Positions 8,010 to 17,551 are shown, counted from the stretch's first letter. The stretch is 64,000 nt of DNA from Massilia horti (GCF_004614195.1 NZ_SPUM01000026.1:1-64000), one strand, 5' to 3'. Notes: generated by a model from the letters alone, not told the origin. Program-made: numbers and translations.

Positions 8010-9089
8010 ATGACTCGGGAAAAACGCATCGTAATGCTCGGCACCAGCACCGACGCATGGGGTGGCATCGCGTCGGTGGTGCACTCCTATTCCCGCAGCG
8101 GCCTGTTCGAGCGCCTGCCGATCCTCTATCTCGCCACCCACTGCAACGGGCCGGCGCTGCAGAAATGCCGGCTGTTCGTCTGCGCCTGGCTGGCGTTCGT
8201 GGCCATGCTGGCGCGCGGCCAGGTCATGCTGGTGCACGTCCATACCGCCAGTGACCTCAGTTTCTGGCGCAAATCCTGCTTCCTGCTGCCGGCATTCCTG
8301 TTCCGCGTGCCCGCCGTCCTGCACATCCATGCCGGTCCGTTCCCGGACTTTTACCGGGAGCGCTGCGGCCGCCTGGCCAAGTGCGCGGTGCGCCAGGTCC
8401 TGGCGCGGGTCGAAACGGTGGTGGTGGTCTCTGCCGAGCTCAAGCGCTTTGTCGAGACCCTCGCCGCAGTCGACGTGATCGTCGTCTACAACCCGATGCC
8501 GCTGCCCGCACCGGTCGAATTCGGCGCGCGCGCGCCGGCGCAGGTGCTGTTCCTGGGCAAGCTGGGACAGGCCAAGGGCACCTGGGACCTGCTGCACGCG
8601 GTGGCGCAGATCGTGCGCCGCCACCCCCACCTGCGGCTCATCCTGGCCGGCGACGGCGAACTGATGCGCGCCCAGGAGCTGATGCGGCGGCTCGGGATCG
8701 AAGACCAGGTCGAACTGCTCGGCTGGGTCGGCGAGCGCGCCAGGACCCAGCTGCTCGAGCGCGCCAGCGTGTGCGTGCTGCCGTCCTATGCCGAAGGCTT
8801 GCCGATGAGCGTGCTGGAGGCGATGGCCGCCGGCGTCCCGGTGGTCGCGACCCGTGTCGGCGGCATCCCGGAGGTCATCACCGATGGCGTCGAAGGCTTG
8901 CTGGTCGCGCCCGGCGACGTGCCGGCCCTGGCCGCCGCGCTCGACCGGCTGCTGGCGGACGAGGCGGCGCGGCGCCGCATGGGGCTGGCCGCGCGGTTCC
9001 GGGCCGAGACCAGCTTTTCGAGCGCCCTGGTGATTCCGCTGCTCGAAACGATGTATTGCCGCGCGGCCGGCCCGGCCCTTCGCCATTAG
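8010..9089 (+). CDS. Glycosyltransferase family 4
   Basis: A 359-residue GT-B enzyme that would move a sugar from an activated donor to the growing exopolysaccharide repeat unit on the inner face of the membrane. The N-terminal half has GTSTDAWGGIASVV (acceptor-side glycine loop); the C-terminal half has LFLGKLGQAKGTWDLL, GDGELM and the E-x7-E motif in SYAEGLPMSVLEAM at about residues 259-272, then GVPVVATRVGGIPE. First gene of the plus-strand operon; the next gene begins 9 bases after its stop. No clear Shine-Dalgarno precedes ATG 8010 and in-frame ATG at 8034 is an alternative. Sugar specificity is unknown. Confidence 0.88.
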   Translation: MTREKRIVMLGTSTDAWGGIASVVHSYSRSGLFERLPILYLATHCNGPALQKCRLFVCAWLAFVAMLARGQVMLVHVHTASDLSFWRKSCFLLPAFLFRVPAVLHIHAGPFPDFYRERCGRLAKCAVRQVLARVETVVVVSAELKRFVETLAAVDVIVVYNPMPLPAPVEFGARAPAQVLFLGKLGQAKGTWDLLHAVAQIVRRHPHLRLILAGDGELMRAQELMRRLGIEDQVELLGWVGERARTQLLERASVCVLPSYAEGLPMSVLEAMAAGVPVVATRVGGIPEVITDGVEGLLVAPGDVPALAAALDRLLADEAARRRMGLAARFRAETSFSSALVIPLLETMYCRAAGPALRH

Positions 9090-9098
9090 GACGCGCCC

Positions 9099-10148
9099 AT
9101 GAAAATCTGGTTCGACCTGTCAAACTCGCCGCACATCAACATGTTCCGGGCGATGATCCGCGACCTGCAGCGCCAGCATGAGGTCATCATGACCTGCCGC
9201 CCGCTGGCCAACACGATCGAGCTGCTGGAGATGCACGGTCTGGAACACACCGTGGTCGGCACCCACTACGGACGTTCGCTGTCGAAAAAGATCTGCGGCT
9301 TCCCGGTGCGCGTGTTCCAGCTCAGGCGTTTTCTGGAAGACAAGCAACTGGACGTCGCCATTTCCCAGAGCTCGTTTCATTCGCCGGTGGTGGCGCGCCT
9401 GCTCGGCGTGCGCTCGGTGTACCTGAACGACAACGAGCATGCGATCGGCAACATCCCCGCGTTCGCGTTCGCCGACCGGATCATGGTGCCGGAATTCGTC
9501 AGCACGCAAAGCCTGGACCGCCAGTACGCCAATCCCGCCAAGGTCCTGCGCTATCCAGGCGTCAAGGAAGGCATTTACCTGTGGGAAGCGAATGCCCGCA
9601 TCGAGGCGGCGCGCGCGCGGCGCCAGGCCGGCGGGCGGCGCGCCGTGTTCGTCCGGCCCGAGCCGTGGACCGCGCAGTACTACAAGGGCGCGCACAACTT
9701 TCTCGACGAGCTCTTGACCGGCATGCGCCCGGCCGTGAGCGTCACCGTGCTGCCACGCGGCGCGGAGCAGCGCGACTACTACCGGGGCGACCGATTCCGG
9801 GGCATCCAGGTGGTCGACCGCCCGCTCGGCATCGAGGAGCTGGCCGCGACCTGCGACCTGTTCATCGGCGCCGGCGGCACCATGACGCGCGAAATGGCGG
9901 TGCTCGGGATTCCCACCATCTCGGTCTACCAGGACGAACTGCTCGATGTCGACCGCTACCTGCTCGGCCAGCACGCCTTCCTGCACCACAAGGCGCTCAC
10001 CGCGCGCGAGGCGCTCGACTACCTCGACGGCGCCCAGCGACGGGAACCCGATCGCAACCTGTTGCACAAGGGCCGCCAGGCATACGAGCTGATCAAGGCC
10101 ACCATCGTCGGCCACCAATCATCCATTTACCGCAGAGGTCTCGCATGA
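9099..10148 (+). CDS. DUF354 family glycosyltransferase-like protein
   Basis: A 349-residue protein beginning MKIWFDLSNSPHINMF, the typical opening of the DUF354 family, which has a GT-B-like fold related to UDP-GlcNAc 2-epimerases and glycosyltransferases. Other marks are QSSFHSPVVARLLG, YLNDNEHA, FIGAGGTMTREMAVLGIPT (nucleotide-sugar side loop) and YQDELLDVD. It is cytosolic or membrane-associated. It lies 9 bases after the first glycosyltransferase and its stop overlaps the oxidoreductase start (ATGA), so it is firmly within the sugar operon. Reaction unknown; transfer or epimerisation of a nucleotide sugar is the likely range. Confidence 0.82.
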   Translation: MKIWFDLSNSPHINMFRAMIRDLQRQHEVIMTCRPLANTIELLEMHGLEHTVVGTHYGRSLSKKICGFPVRVFQLRRFLEDKQLDVAISQSSFHSPVVARLLGVRSVYLNDNEHAIGNIPAFAFADRIMVPEFVSTQSLDRQYANPAKVLRYPGVKEGIYLWEANARIEAARARRQAGGRRAVFVRPEPWTAQYYKGAHNFLDELLTGMRPAVSVTVLPRGAEQRDYYRGDRFRGIQVVDRPLGIEELAATCDLFIGAGGTMTREMAVLGIPTISVYQDELLDVDRYLLGQHAFLHHKALTAREALDYLDGAQRREPDRNLLHKGRQAYELIKATIVGHQSSIYRRGLA

Positions 10149-11260
10149 TTCGCATCGCACTGATCGGTCTGGGCAAGATGGGATTGTCGCACCACGCCAT
10201 CATCAACTCCCATCCGGACGCGGCGCTGGTCGCGGTCTGCGACCAGGCCGGCTATGTCCTCGACGTGCTCAGCAAGTACACCGGCGTGCGCTGCTACACC
10301 GACTACCGCCAGATGCTGGACGAAGCCTTGCCCGATGCGGTGTTCATCGCGACCCCGTCGCGCCTGCACGGGGAAATGGTGCGCGCCGCGCTGGAGCGCA
10401 ACGTCCACGTGTTCTGCGAAAAGCCGTTCTGCCTCGACCTGGCCGAAGGCGCGCGGCTGGTGCAGCTGGCCGAAGAGCGGCGCCTGGTCAACCAGGTGGG
10501 CTACCACAACCGCTTCGTGGCCGCGTTCGAGGAAACCAGGCGCCTGATCGACAGCGGCATCCTGGGCGAGATCCATCACGTCAAGGCCGAAGCCTACGGT
10601 CCGGTGGTGCTGCGGCCGAAAGGGGCCACCTGGCGCGCCAGCAAGAATGAAGGCGGCGGCTGCCTGTACGACTACGCCTCGCATGGCATCGATCTGATCA
10701 ACTACATGATCGGCAAGCCGGACACCGTCGGCGGCACCGCGCTGAACCGGATTTTTTCCAACGACGTCGAGGACGAGGTCTACTCGACCCTCTTCTACCA
10801 GGACGGCAAGACCGCGCAGATCGCCGCCAACTGGAGCGACGAAAGCTTCCGCAAGATGTCGAGCCGGATCACGGTGTGGGGTCGCCACGGCAAGATCATT
10901 GCCGACCGCCAGGAAGTGCAGGTCTACCTGCGCAAGCCGCCGGAACCGCCAGGCCGGCTGGTCGCCGGCTGGAACACCCTGTACACCACGGCGCTGACCA
11001 AGGAAGTCTGGTTCTACCTGCGCGGCGAGGAATACTCGGCCCAGGTCGACCACTTCATCCAGTGCATCAAGCAGGGCATTGCGACCCGCAGCCCGTTTCG
11101 CAGCGCGCACGAGGCCGACCTCGTCGCCGGCATGATGATCGAGGATGCGCTGCGCCCGCGCGGCACGCCGCCGCCGCGCGATGCCCAGCCAGCCGGCGAG
11201 GAACGCGGCGGCTGGCGCGACTCGATCAAGGAACTGTACGCCTCCCTGCGCCAGACCTGA
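10145..11260 (+). CDS. Gfo/Idh/MocA family NAD(P)-dependent oxidoreductase
   Basis: A 371-residue enzyme with an N-terminal Rossmann domain (IALIGLGKMGLSHH at residues 4-17), the family motif VFCEKPFCLD near residue 97, and a C-terminal alpha/beta dimerisation domain with GGGCLYDYASHGIDLINY supplying the catalytic Asp/His pair. Such enzymes oxidise or reduce nucleotide sugars, for example UDP-GlcNAc-3-oxidation. It starts at 10145 with an ATGA overlap with the DUF354 gene and is 43 bases before an unrecognised gene that often would be its partner in a two-step sugar modification; that partnership is inference. Confidence 0.9.
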   Translation: MIRIALIGLGKMGLSHHAIINSHPDAALVAVCDQAGYVLDVLSKYTGVRCYTDYRQMLDEALPDAVFIATPSRLHGEMVRAALERNVHVFCEKPFCLDLAEGARLVQLAEERRLVNQVGYHNRFVAAFEETRRLIDSGILGEIHHVKAEAYGPVVLRPKGATWRASKNEGGGCLYDYASHGIDLINYMIGKPDTVGGTALNRIFSNDVEDEVYSTLFYQDGKTAQIAANWSDESFRKMSSRITVWGRHGKIIADRQEVQVYLRKPPEPPGRLVAGWNTLYTTALTKEVWFYLRGEEYSAQVDHFIQCIKQGIATRSPFRSAHEADLVAGMMIEDALRPRGTPPPRDAQPAGEERGGWRDSIKELYASLRQT

Positions 11261-11303
11261 AAGCCGCTTCCCTTCCCGAGAGCCATAGCCACTGTGAGCA
11301 AAC

Positions 11304-12170
11304 ATGGATCGCATACTGTTCGGTGATAACCAGTTCTTCGGCGTCAACCACATGTCCGAAGAAAAGGCGCGGGCCCAGGCCATCAAGTTCCAGAGCAATG
11401 AGGCCATCATGCAGGTACTGGACGATGCGCTCGACGAGGGCATCAGGGTGTTCATGTGCACCACACACGAGCGCATCGGCCAGATCTGCGACCTGGTCCG
11501 GGCCAACCCGGTGCGCTACCAGGATTTCCGCTTCTACCCGTGCATGCCCTACGCGCACAAGTATGCGAACGCGGTGACCGAGTACGGACTGGTCGACGCG
11601 CTCAAGCAGTTTCTGCCGGACGAAGGCGCGCTCAATGCGATGCTCAAGGGCGGCATGGCGGTCGCGCGCAAGGACGTCAGGAGCCTGGTCGAGCTGCTGG
11701 TGGACGCCGAGATGAAGATGTTCCGCGGCCTGCGCACCCCGGTCATCTTCCTGCAGAACGTGGTCACCGACCTGCTGCTGGGGCTGGGCTTTCACGAGGC
11801 GCTGCGCATGTTCGCCGACTACGTGGCGCAGCGCTACGACGCCGAGCCCGGCTTCATCACAATGAACCTGCCCAGGCTGCTCGACGTGCTCGAGCAGCTC
11901 GAGCTGGATAACCCGATCGTCTGCGCGAACATCAACAAGATCGGCTTTCGCATGTGCGGCGGCATCGAAGCCTACGAAAAAAGCATCGCCACCCGCAAGT
12001 TCCGGGCGGTCGCGATGTCGGTGTTCGCCTCGGGGGCGATTCCACCCGAGGAAGCGCTGGCCTACGTGTGCTCCAAGAAGGAAATCGCGTCAATCGTGTT
12101 CGGCGCCTCGAGCCGCAGGAATATCCGGCACACCAGGCAGCTCATCGAACAGATGAGCAGGACCGCATAG
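11304..12170 (+). CDS. Unrecognised conserved-looking protein in sugar operon
   Basis: A 288-residue soluble protein with no signal or membrane segment. It begins MDRILFGDNQFFGVNH, and ends with SIVFGASSRRNIRHTRQLI, a pattern like the last strand and helix of an aldo/keto-reductase-like TIM barrel (GxSxxxxIxxt). Between, NLPRLLDVLEQL and CANINKIGFRMCGG could be barrel strands. No Asp/Tyr/Lys/His catalytic set can be confirmed. It is placed between the oxidoreductase and a GINT-like transferase, 10 bases before the latter, so it is part of the operon. Sugar-modifying barrel enzyme is a guess; the family could not be named. Confidence 0.7.
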   Translation: MDRILFGDNQFFGVNHMSEEKARAQAIKFQSNEAIMQVLDDALDEGIRVFMCTTHERIGQICDLVRANPVRYQDFRFYPCMPYAHKYANAVTEYGLVDALKQFLPDEGALNAMLKGGMAVARKDVRSLVELLVDAEMKMFRGLRTPVIFLQNVVTDLLLGLGFHEALRMFADYVAQRYDAEPGFITMNLPRLLDVLEQLELDNPIVCANINKIGFRMCGGIEAYEKSIATRKFRAVAMSVFASGAIPPEEALAYVCSKKEIASIVFGASSRRNIRHTRQLIEQMSRTA

Positions 12171-12180
12171 GCAGGGCACC

Positions 12181-13776
12181 ATGAACAAACTCAAGATCGG
12201 ATTGTTGCTGGATAACATAGAGATCGACAAATACGCACTCGACCTGCTGAACTGGGCCGTGCGCCAGGACGGCCTGGAGGTCACGACCGTGCTGGTGCGC
12301 CACCGGGCCGCCTTGCCGCCGGCGCCGCGCGCCACGACCTTGCCCGAACTATTGTTCAAAATCGTGCTGGCCATCGAAGGCATGCTGATCCGCCTGTTCC
12401 GGGCCCATCGCGCCCACCTGCTGGCCTACCGCCTGGCCGATGCCGCGCCCGGGTGCGCCCTGGTCCGGCTGCCGCTGGACGAACACGCCGGTGTCCCGGC
12501 ACTTGGCCTGGACCTGCTGGTGTATGGCGGCACCGGCGCGCCCCCCGCTGGCCTGGCCGGCATGGCGCGGCTGGGCATCGTGGCGCTCGACTACCACGGG
12601 CAGCGCGCCAGCCGCGCCGCGCCGCCCGGCTTCTGGGAGGCGTACAGCAAGGCGTCCAAGACCGAGTTCGAAATCCGCCACACGGCGCCGGGCAGCGCCA
12701 GCAGCCGGGTGCTGGCGGCCGGGTCGTTCTCCACCAAGTTTTTCTTCCTGTTGAACCAGGCTCACCTGTACAGCAAGGCCGGCGCCCAGCTCAAGGGCCT
12801 GCTCAAGACCATCGCCGCCACCCGCTGCCTGCCGCTGGAAGACCGGTCGCGCCCGTATTCCGGGCCGTACCGCCTGGCGCCGCGCTGGCACCAGTCGCTG
12901 GCCTACCTCGGCAAGCTGGGCGCGCGGCTGGCGGCCAAGGCCTTCTACCGCGCCTTCAACTTCCACGAAAAATGGGGCATCTCCTGCGTCTACGCCGACT
13001 GGAAAAACGCGGCGCTGTGGAACAGCACGCGCATCTCGGCGCCGCGCGGCCACTTCTGGGCCGATCCCTTCCTGTGCACGCACAACGGCAAGACCTACTG
13101 CTTCGTCGAGGATTACGTCTACAAGAGCAAGCGCGGCCATATCTCGGTGCTCGAGATCACGGACCAGGGCGCGCAGCCGCTGGGCGACTGCATCCGCGAA
13201 CCGTTCCACCTGTCGTTCCCGTTCCTGTTCCGCTACAAGGGCGAATTGTACATGTGCCCCGAATCGTCCGCCGCGCGCCAGATCCGCATCTACCGCTGCA
13301 AGGCCTTTCCGCTCGAATGGGAACTGTGCGCGGTGGCGATGGACAACATCTCGGCCGCCGATTCGATGCTCTTCGAGCACGGCGGCCGCTGGTGGCTGCT
13401 CACCAACCTCGACCGCTCGGGGCTGAACGACCACTGCTCGGAACTGCACCTGTTCCATGCCGATTCGCCGTTCGCCGCGCACTGGAGAGCGCACCCGCAA
13501 AATCCGCTGCGGGTCGACGCCGAGGGCGGCCGCAACGCGGGCCTGATCGTGGAGGACCAGCGCCTCGTGCGCGCCGCCCAGCGCCAGGGCTTCGACCAGT
13601 ACGGCGAAGGACTGAACCTGTACGAAATCGTCGAGCTGAACGAGCAGCGCTATGTGGAGCGCCTGGTCTTTGAACTGGGCTGCACCTTCCGCGACGGCCT
13701 GCTCGGTTCGCACCACATGTCCACCACCGGCCGCATCACGGTGGTCGACCACCTGGACCGCTGTTTCTTCCCCTGA
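12181..13776 (+). CDS. GINT-like glycosyltransferase with formyltransferase-like N-terminus
   Basis: A 531-residue protein. The N-terminal about 200 residues (KIGLLLDNIEID start, later SKTEFEIRH) resemble the formyltransferase-like segment found in front of these proteins. The C-terminal half from about residue 285 has GHFWADPFL, GKTYCFVEDYVY, KRGHISVLEI, FLFRYKGELYMCPES and a repeated five-strand pattern, as in the glucosamine inositolphosphorylceramide transferase N-terminal family, a five-bladed propeller. In bacteria this domain occurs in exopolysaccharide loci and is presumed to bind or transfer sugars. Only 10 bases separate it from the gene before and 3 from the gene after. The exact reaction is unknown. 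Confidence 0.72.
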   Translation: MNKLKIGLLLDNIEIDKYALDLLNWAVRQDGLEVTTVLVRHRAALPPAPRATTLPELLFKIVLAIEGMLIRLFRAHRAHLLAYRLADAAPGCALVRLPLDEHAGVPALGLDLLVYGGTGAPPAGLAGMARLGIVALDYHGQRASRAAPPGFWEAYSKASKTEFEIRHTAPGSASSRVLAAGSFSTKFFFLLNQAHLYSKAGAQLKGLLKTIAATRCLPLEDRSRPYSGPYRLAPRWHQSLAYLGKLGARLAAKAFYRAFNFHEKWGISCVYADWKNAALWNSTRISAPRGHFWADPFLCTHNGKTYCFVEDYVYKSKRGHISVLEITDQGAQPLGDCIREPFHLSFPFLFRYKGELYMCPESSAARQIRIYRCKAFPLEWELCAVAMDNISAADSMLFEHGGRWWLLTNLDRSGLNDHCSELHLFHADSPFAAHWRAHPQNPLRVDAEGGRNAGLIVEDQRLVRAAQRQGFDQYGEGLNLYEIVELNEQRYVERLVFELGCTFRDGLLGSHHMSTTGRITVVDHLDRCFFP

Positions 13777-13779
13777 CCG

Positions 13780-15261
13780 ATGAAGCCCTTCCGCGCCAAG
13801 CCGGCTGCCGGGCTGGAACCCGGCACGCTCCTGCTGCTCCTGCTGGCCCTTGGCCTGGCCGGGCTGGTGGTCGGGCTCGCCGCCACGCTGGGGCCAATCG
13901 CCGCGCTCGCCGTGCCGCCGGCGCTGGTCCTGCTGGCGGCGGCGCTGCGCGACTACCGGGTGGCCACCGGCCTGACCATCCTGCTGCTGCCGGTGGCGCC
14001 GAGCGGCCTGATCCCGCGCGCGGTCACCGGCATCTCCGGCGCCAACGTCATGCTGTGCCTGCTCCTGGTCACCGCCAGCGCGCTGCTGCTGGCCTTCGCG
14101 CTGCGCGCCGGCCGGCTCGCGCTGCCCGCCTTTCCGCGCCCGTTCTTCCTGTTCCTGGCGGTGTTCGTGGCGGCGGCCCTGCACGGCGCCTTCCATGCCG
14201 ACGAGATTCCCGACTTTTTGGTCGTGCTGCGCGTGATCGACTCGACCTCGGTGCCCACCTACCTGCAGGTGGCGCTCTTGAACCCGTCCGTGGTGATCGG
14301 CGCCGCGGTGCTGGTCGCGGTCGCGGTGCGCAACGCGGCGCGCCCGTCGCTGTACCTGGTGCCGCTGTTCGGCGGCGCCGCCATCGTGGCCTGCGCGGTG
14401 CTGTATTTTTCGCTGGCCTCCGGCGCCTCGCTGGGCGAGCTGGGGTCGCAGGAGTCGCGCCGCACCCTGTCGGTCACCGGCATGCACGCCAACGAGCTGG
14501 GGCTGTTGCTCAGCACCGCCTGGGCCCTGGCGCTGTTCTGCGCCCTGCACCGGCAGCGCGCCGCCGCCCGGCTGGCGCTGGCGCTGGTGGCGCTGCTGGT
14601 GCTGGCCGGCATCGCCCTGACCTTCTCGCGCGGCGCCTACCTGGGCGCGCTCGGGGTGCTCGCCTACCTGCTGTACGTCCAGCGCCGCCTCGCGACCTTC
14701 CTGCTCACGCTGCTGGTGCTGCCGGCCGCCGTGCTCGTGATGCCGGCCAGCGTCACCGACCGCGCGTTCCACGCGGTCGGCAGCAAGGACGTGGACATGC
14801 TCAGTTCGGGGCGGGTGGACGAGATCTGGACGCCCCTGCTGCCCGAAATCCTCAAGAGCCCCCTGATCGGCAGCGGCACCGGATCGGTCATGTGGTCGGA
14901 CGCCAACAAGGAACACCAGATCCTGCCGGTCGGCCATCCCCACAGCGCCTACCTGGGCGCCCTGCTCGACCTGGGCGTGCTCGGCTCGCTCGCCGTGGGT
15001 GTGTTCTTCGTCCACGCGTGGCGCCTGTTCCGGCGCCTGGCCGCGAGCGCCCCGGACCCGCTGTGGGGCCATTTTTTCAATGGCGGCGCCGCCTGCATCC
15101 TGGTGCTGCTGATCCAGGGCGCGACCGACGACAGCTTCCTGCCGGGGCGCACCCACACCTTGCTGTGGCTGGCCTACGGCGCCGCGGTCGGCTACGCCGG
15201 GCGGGCAAAGCTGCCCACGCGCCGCGCCCGGGCGCCGCTGCACGCGGCGGAGGCGTCATGA
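13780..15261 (+). CDS. O-antigen ligase/Wzy-type polymerase
   Basis: A 493-residue inner-membrane protein with about ten to twelve hydrophobic helices and a long periplasmic loop. The loop and flanks hold ALTFSRGAYLGALG, LKSPLIGSGTGSVMW and VGHPHSAYLGALLDLG, the arginine- and histidine-containing pattern of the O-antigen ligase family (WaaL/Wzy/ExoQ). In an exopolysaccharide operon the likely role is polymerising repeat units in the periplasm; ligase and polymerase cannot be told apart by sequence alone. Its stop overlaps the next start (ATGA). Codon use is strongly GC-rich, like its neighbours. Confidence 0.85.
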   Translation: MKPFRAKPAAGLEPGTLLLLLLALGLAGLVVGLAATLGPIAALAVPPALVLLAAALRDYRVATGLTILLLPVAPSGLIPRAVTGISGANVMLCLLLVTASALLLAFALRAGRLALPAFPRPFFLFLAVFVAAALHGAFHADEIPDFLVVLRVIDSTSVPTYLQVALLNPSVVIGAAVLVAVAVRNAARPSLYLVPLFGGAAIVACAVLYFSLASGASLGELGSQESRRTLSVTGMHANELGLLLSTAWALALFCALHRQRAAARLALALVALLVLAGIALTFSRGAYLGALGVLAYLLYVQRRLATFLLTLLVLPAAVLVMPASVTDRAFHAVGSKDVDMLSSGRVDEIWTPLLPEILKSPLIGSGTGSVMWSDANKEHQILPVGHPHSAYLGALLDLGVLGSLAVGVFFVHAWRLFRRLAASAPDPLWGHFFNGGAACILVLLIQGATDDSFLPGRTHTLLWLAYGAAVGYAGRAKLPTRRARAPLHAAEAS

Positions 15262-16361
15262 AGATCTGCTTTCTCGGCATGGACAACCTGCCGGTGCTCG
15301 CCCCCGAGTACAACCGGCACGGCATCGGCGGCGAACAGGTGCAGCAGACCCTGCTCGCGCAGGCGCTGGTGCGGCGCGGCTTTACGGTCAGCATGGTGGT
15401 GTTCGACTATGGCCAGCAGGATGGCGCCAGCTGGCGCCAGGTCGTCACCTACAAGTCGTTCGGCCAGCAGGCCGGGCTGCCGGTGCTGCGCTTCGTGCAC
15501 CCGCGCTGGACCGGGCTCTGGTCGGCGATGCGGCGCGCCGACGCCGACATCTACTACCTCAGCTGCGCCGGCATGGAGCTGGGCCTGGCGGCGATGTTCT
15601 GCCTGCGCCACGGGCGCCGGTTCGTCTTCCGGGTCGCGCACGACCACGACTGCGAGCCAAGCCGCCTGCTGATCAAGTACTGGCGCGACAAGAAACTATA
15701 CGAATACGGCCTGCGGCGCGCACACGGCATTTTCGTCCAGACCGAGCAGCAGCAGCGCGCACTGCTGGCCAATTACCGGCTGCCGAGCCGGATCGCCGGG
15801 ATGCTGGTCGAACGGCCTGCCTACCGGGGGGCGCGCACGGTCGACGTACTGTGGGTGAACAACCTGCGCCAGTTCAAGCGCCCCGACCTGGCGCTCGAAC
15901 TGGCGCGGCGCATGCCGCATCTCTCGTTCCACATGGTGGGCGGACGCCAGGGCGGCTTCGACGCGCTGTACGACGACATCGCCCGGCAGGCCAGTCAGAT
16001 CCCCAACCTCACCTTCCACGGCCGGGTCCCCTACCACGACATGGATGCGCACTACGGACGCGCCAGGGTGTTCGTCAACACCTCCGACAGCGAGGGCTTC
16101 CCCAACTCCTACCTGCAAGCCTGGGTACGCGGCACGCCGGTGGTCGCGTTCTTCGATCCGGACGGTGTGATCAAGCGCCGGCAGCTGGGCTTTGCCGCCG
16201 CGTCGCTGGAGGACATGCAGCAGCACATCGCCATGCTCACGGGCGACGATGCGCTGTGGTCGGCAGCGAGCGCGCGCTGCCGCCGCTACATGGCGGAGCG
16301 GCACGGCGAAGAGCGCATCCTCGCCCCCTACCTCTCCACCTTCGTGGAGCTGCTGACATGA
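15258..16361 (+). CDS. Glycosyltransferase family 4 with altered E-x7-E motif
   Basis: A 367-residue GT-B protein. The N-terminus has NRHGIGGEQVQQ, the C-terminal half LWVNNLRQFKRPDLAL, FHMVGGRQGG and SDSEGFPNSYLQAW at about residue 277-290. In most family 4 enzymes the second Glu of E-x7-E sits where this protein has Gln (LQAW instead of LEAW). The change is seen in some active relatives, so it is noted, not read as inactivation. ATGA overlaps on both sides place it firmly in the operon. Donor and acceptor are unknown. Confidence 0.85.
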   Translation: MKICFLGMDNLPVLAPEYNRHGIGGEQVQQTLLAQALVRRGFTVSMVVFDYGQQDGASWRQVVTYKSFGQQAGLPVLRFVHPRWTGLWSAMRRADADIYYLSCAGMELGLAAMFCLRHGRRFVFRVAHDHDCEPSRLLIKYWRDKKLYEYGLRRAHGIFVQTEQQQRALLANYRLPSRIAGMLVERPAYRGARTVDVLWVNNLRQFKRPDLALELARRMPHLSFHMVGGRQGGFDALYDDIARQASQIPNLTFHGRVPYHDMDAHYGRARVFVNTSDSEGFPNSYLQAWVRGTPVVAFFDPDGVIKRRQLGFAAASLEDMQQHIAMLTGDDALWSAASARCRRYMAERHGEERILAPYLSTFVELLT

Positions 16362-17551
16362 GCGCGCTCGTCGAGCGGCCGGCCGACCCGCACGCCGGCG
16401 CCGCGCACGCCGGCAGGCAACTGCACGTGCTGTTCATCCTGACGTCGGCCGGCGTCGGCGGCGCCGAGATGATGACCATCAGCCTGCTCAACCGCATCGA
16501 TCCGCGCCGCTTCCGGCTCTCGCTCGCCTACCTGAAGCAGGAACACGACCTGGTCGACAAGATCGACCGCACGCGCGTGAACGGCCAGGTGTTCTGCTGC
16601 GACGTCGACCACCGCATGGACTGGCGCGCCGCCTGGCGCCTGGGCCGGTTCGTGCGCGGCGAGCAGGTCGACATCATCCTGTGCACCAACCTGTATCCCC
16701 TGCTCTACGGCTGGACCGCGCGCTGGCTGTCCGGCTGCAAGCCCAAGCTGGTCGAGGTACTGCATTCGATCAAGCTCGAATCGGCCCGGGCCGGGCTGCA
16801 GATGCTGCTGTACCGCCCGCTGCTGCGCATGACGCGCATGCTGGTCTATGTCTGCGCCAACCAGCGCCGCCTGTGGCAAGAACGGCGCCTGGCGGCGCGC
16901 GAAGACATCGTGATCCACAACGGCGTCGACGTCGACCACTTCAGCAACCGCTTCCACCTCGATGCCATCGCCGCCCTGCGGCGGACCCACGGCTTTCTCG
17001 AATCCGACTACGTGGTCGGCCTGTGCGCCTACATGCGTCCCGAAAAGGCGCATGGCGACCTGCTCGCCGCCGCCGCGCGCGCCCATGCGCGCGGGGTCGC
17101 GCTCAAGTGCCTGCTGATCGGCGACGGACCGGAGCGCCGGGAAATCGAACGCAGGATCGAAGCGCTCGGCCTCGGCCGCCACGTCGCGATCACCGGCCTG
17201 ATGGCCGACGTGCGCCTCGCCGTCGCCGCCTGCGACGTGCTGGTGATCGCCTCGCGCCACGAAACCTTTTCGATCGCGGCGCTCGAGTCGATGGCGATGG
17301 GCAAGCCGATCGTGATGACCGATGTCGGCGGCGCCTCCGAGCAGGTGATGCAAGGGGTCAGCGGCTACCTGTACCAGAGCGGCGACATCGACGCCCTGGC
17401 CGACCGCCTGGTGCGGCTGGCCGATCCCACCCGCCGCGCCGCGATGGGAAGCCACGCCCGCCGCAGCGTGGCCGGGCGCTTCTCGCTGGACGTGATGGTC
17501 GACGCTTACGAGCGCCTGTTCCTGCGCCTGGCGCAGCGCCCCCATGGCTAG
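16358..17551 (+). CDS. Glycosyltransferase family 4
   Basis: A 397-residue GT-B enzyme. An N-terminal extension of about 20 residues precedes LHVLFILTSAGVGGAEMM, the acceptor-side glycine loop. The donor-side half has GLCAYMRPEKAHGDLL, LLIGDGPERREIE and the intact E-x7-E motif SRHETFSIAALESMAMGKP. It likely adds a later sugar of the exopolysaccharide repeat. The start at 16358 overlaps the previous stop (ATGA) and its last 8 bases overlap the flippase gene, so translation is coupled. Confidence 0.88.
   Translation: MSALVERPADPHAGAAHAGRQLHVLFILTSAGVGGAEMMTISLLNRIDPRRFRLSLAYLKQEHDLVDKIDRTRVNGQVFCCDVDHRMDWRAAWRLGRFVRGEQVDIILCTNLYPLLYGWTARWLSGCKPKLVEVLHSIKLESARAGLQMLLYRPLLRMTRMLVYVCANQRRLWQERRLAAREDIVIHNGVDVDHFSNRFHLDAIAALRRTHGFLESDYVVGLCAYMRPEKAHGDLLAAAARAHARGVALKCLLIGDGPERREIERRIEALGLGRHVAITGLMADVRLAVAACDVLVIASRHETFSIAALESMAMGKPIVMTDVGGASEQVMQGVSGYLYQSGDIDALADRLVRLADPTRRAAMGSHARRSVAGRFSLDVMVDAYERLFLRLAQRPHG

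Noticed and set aside
12349..15243. Minus-strand open frame of 964 codons
   Set aside because: It is antisense to the GINT-like and polymerase genes, is Gln/Arg/Ala/Gly-rich in a way typical of GC-rich antisense frames, and shows no family motif.
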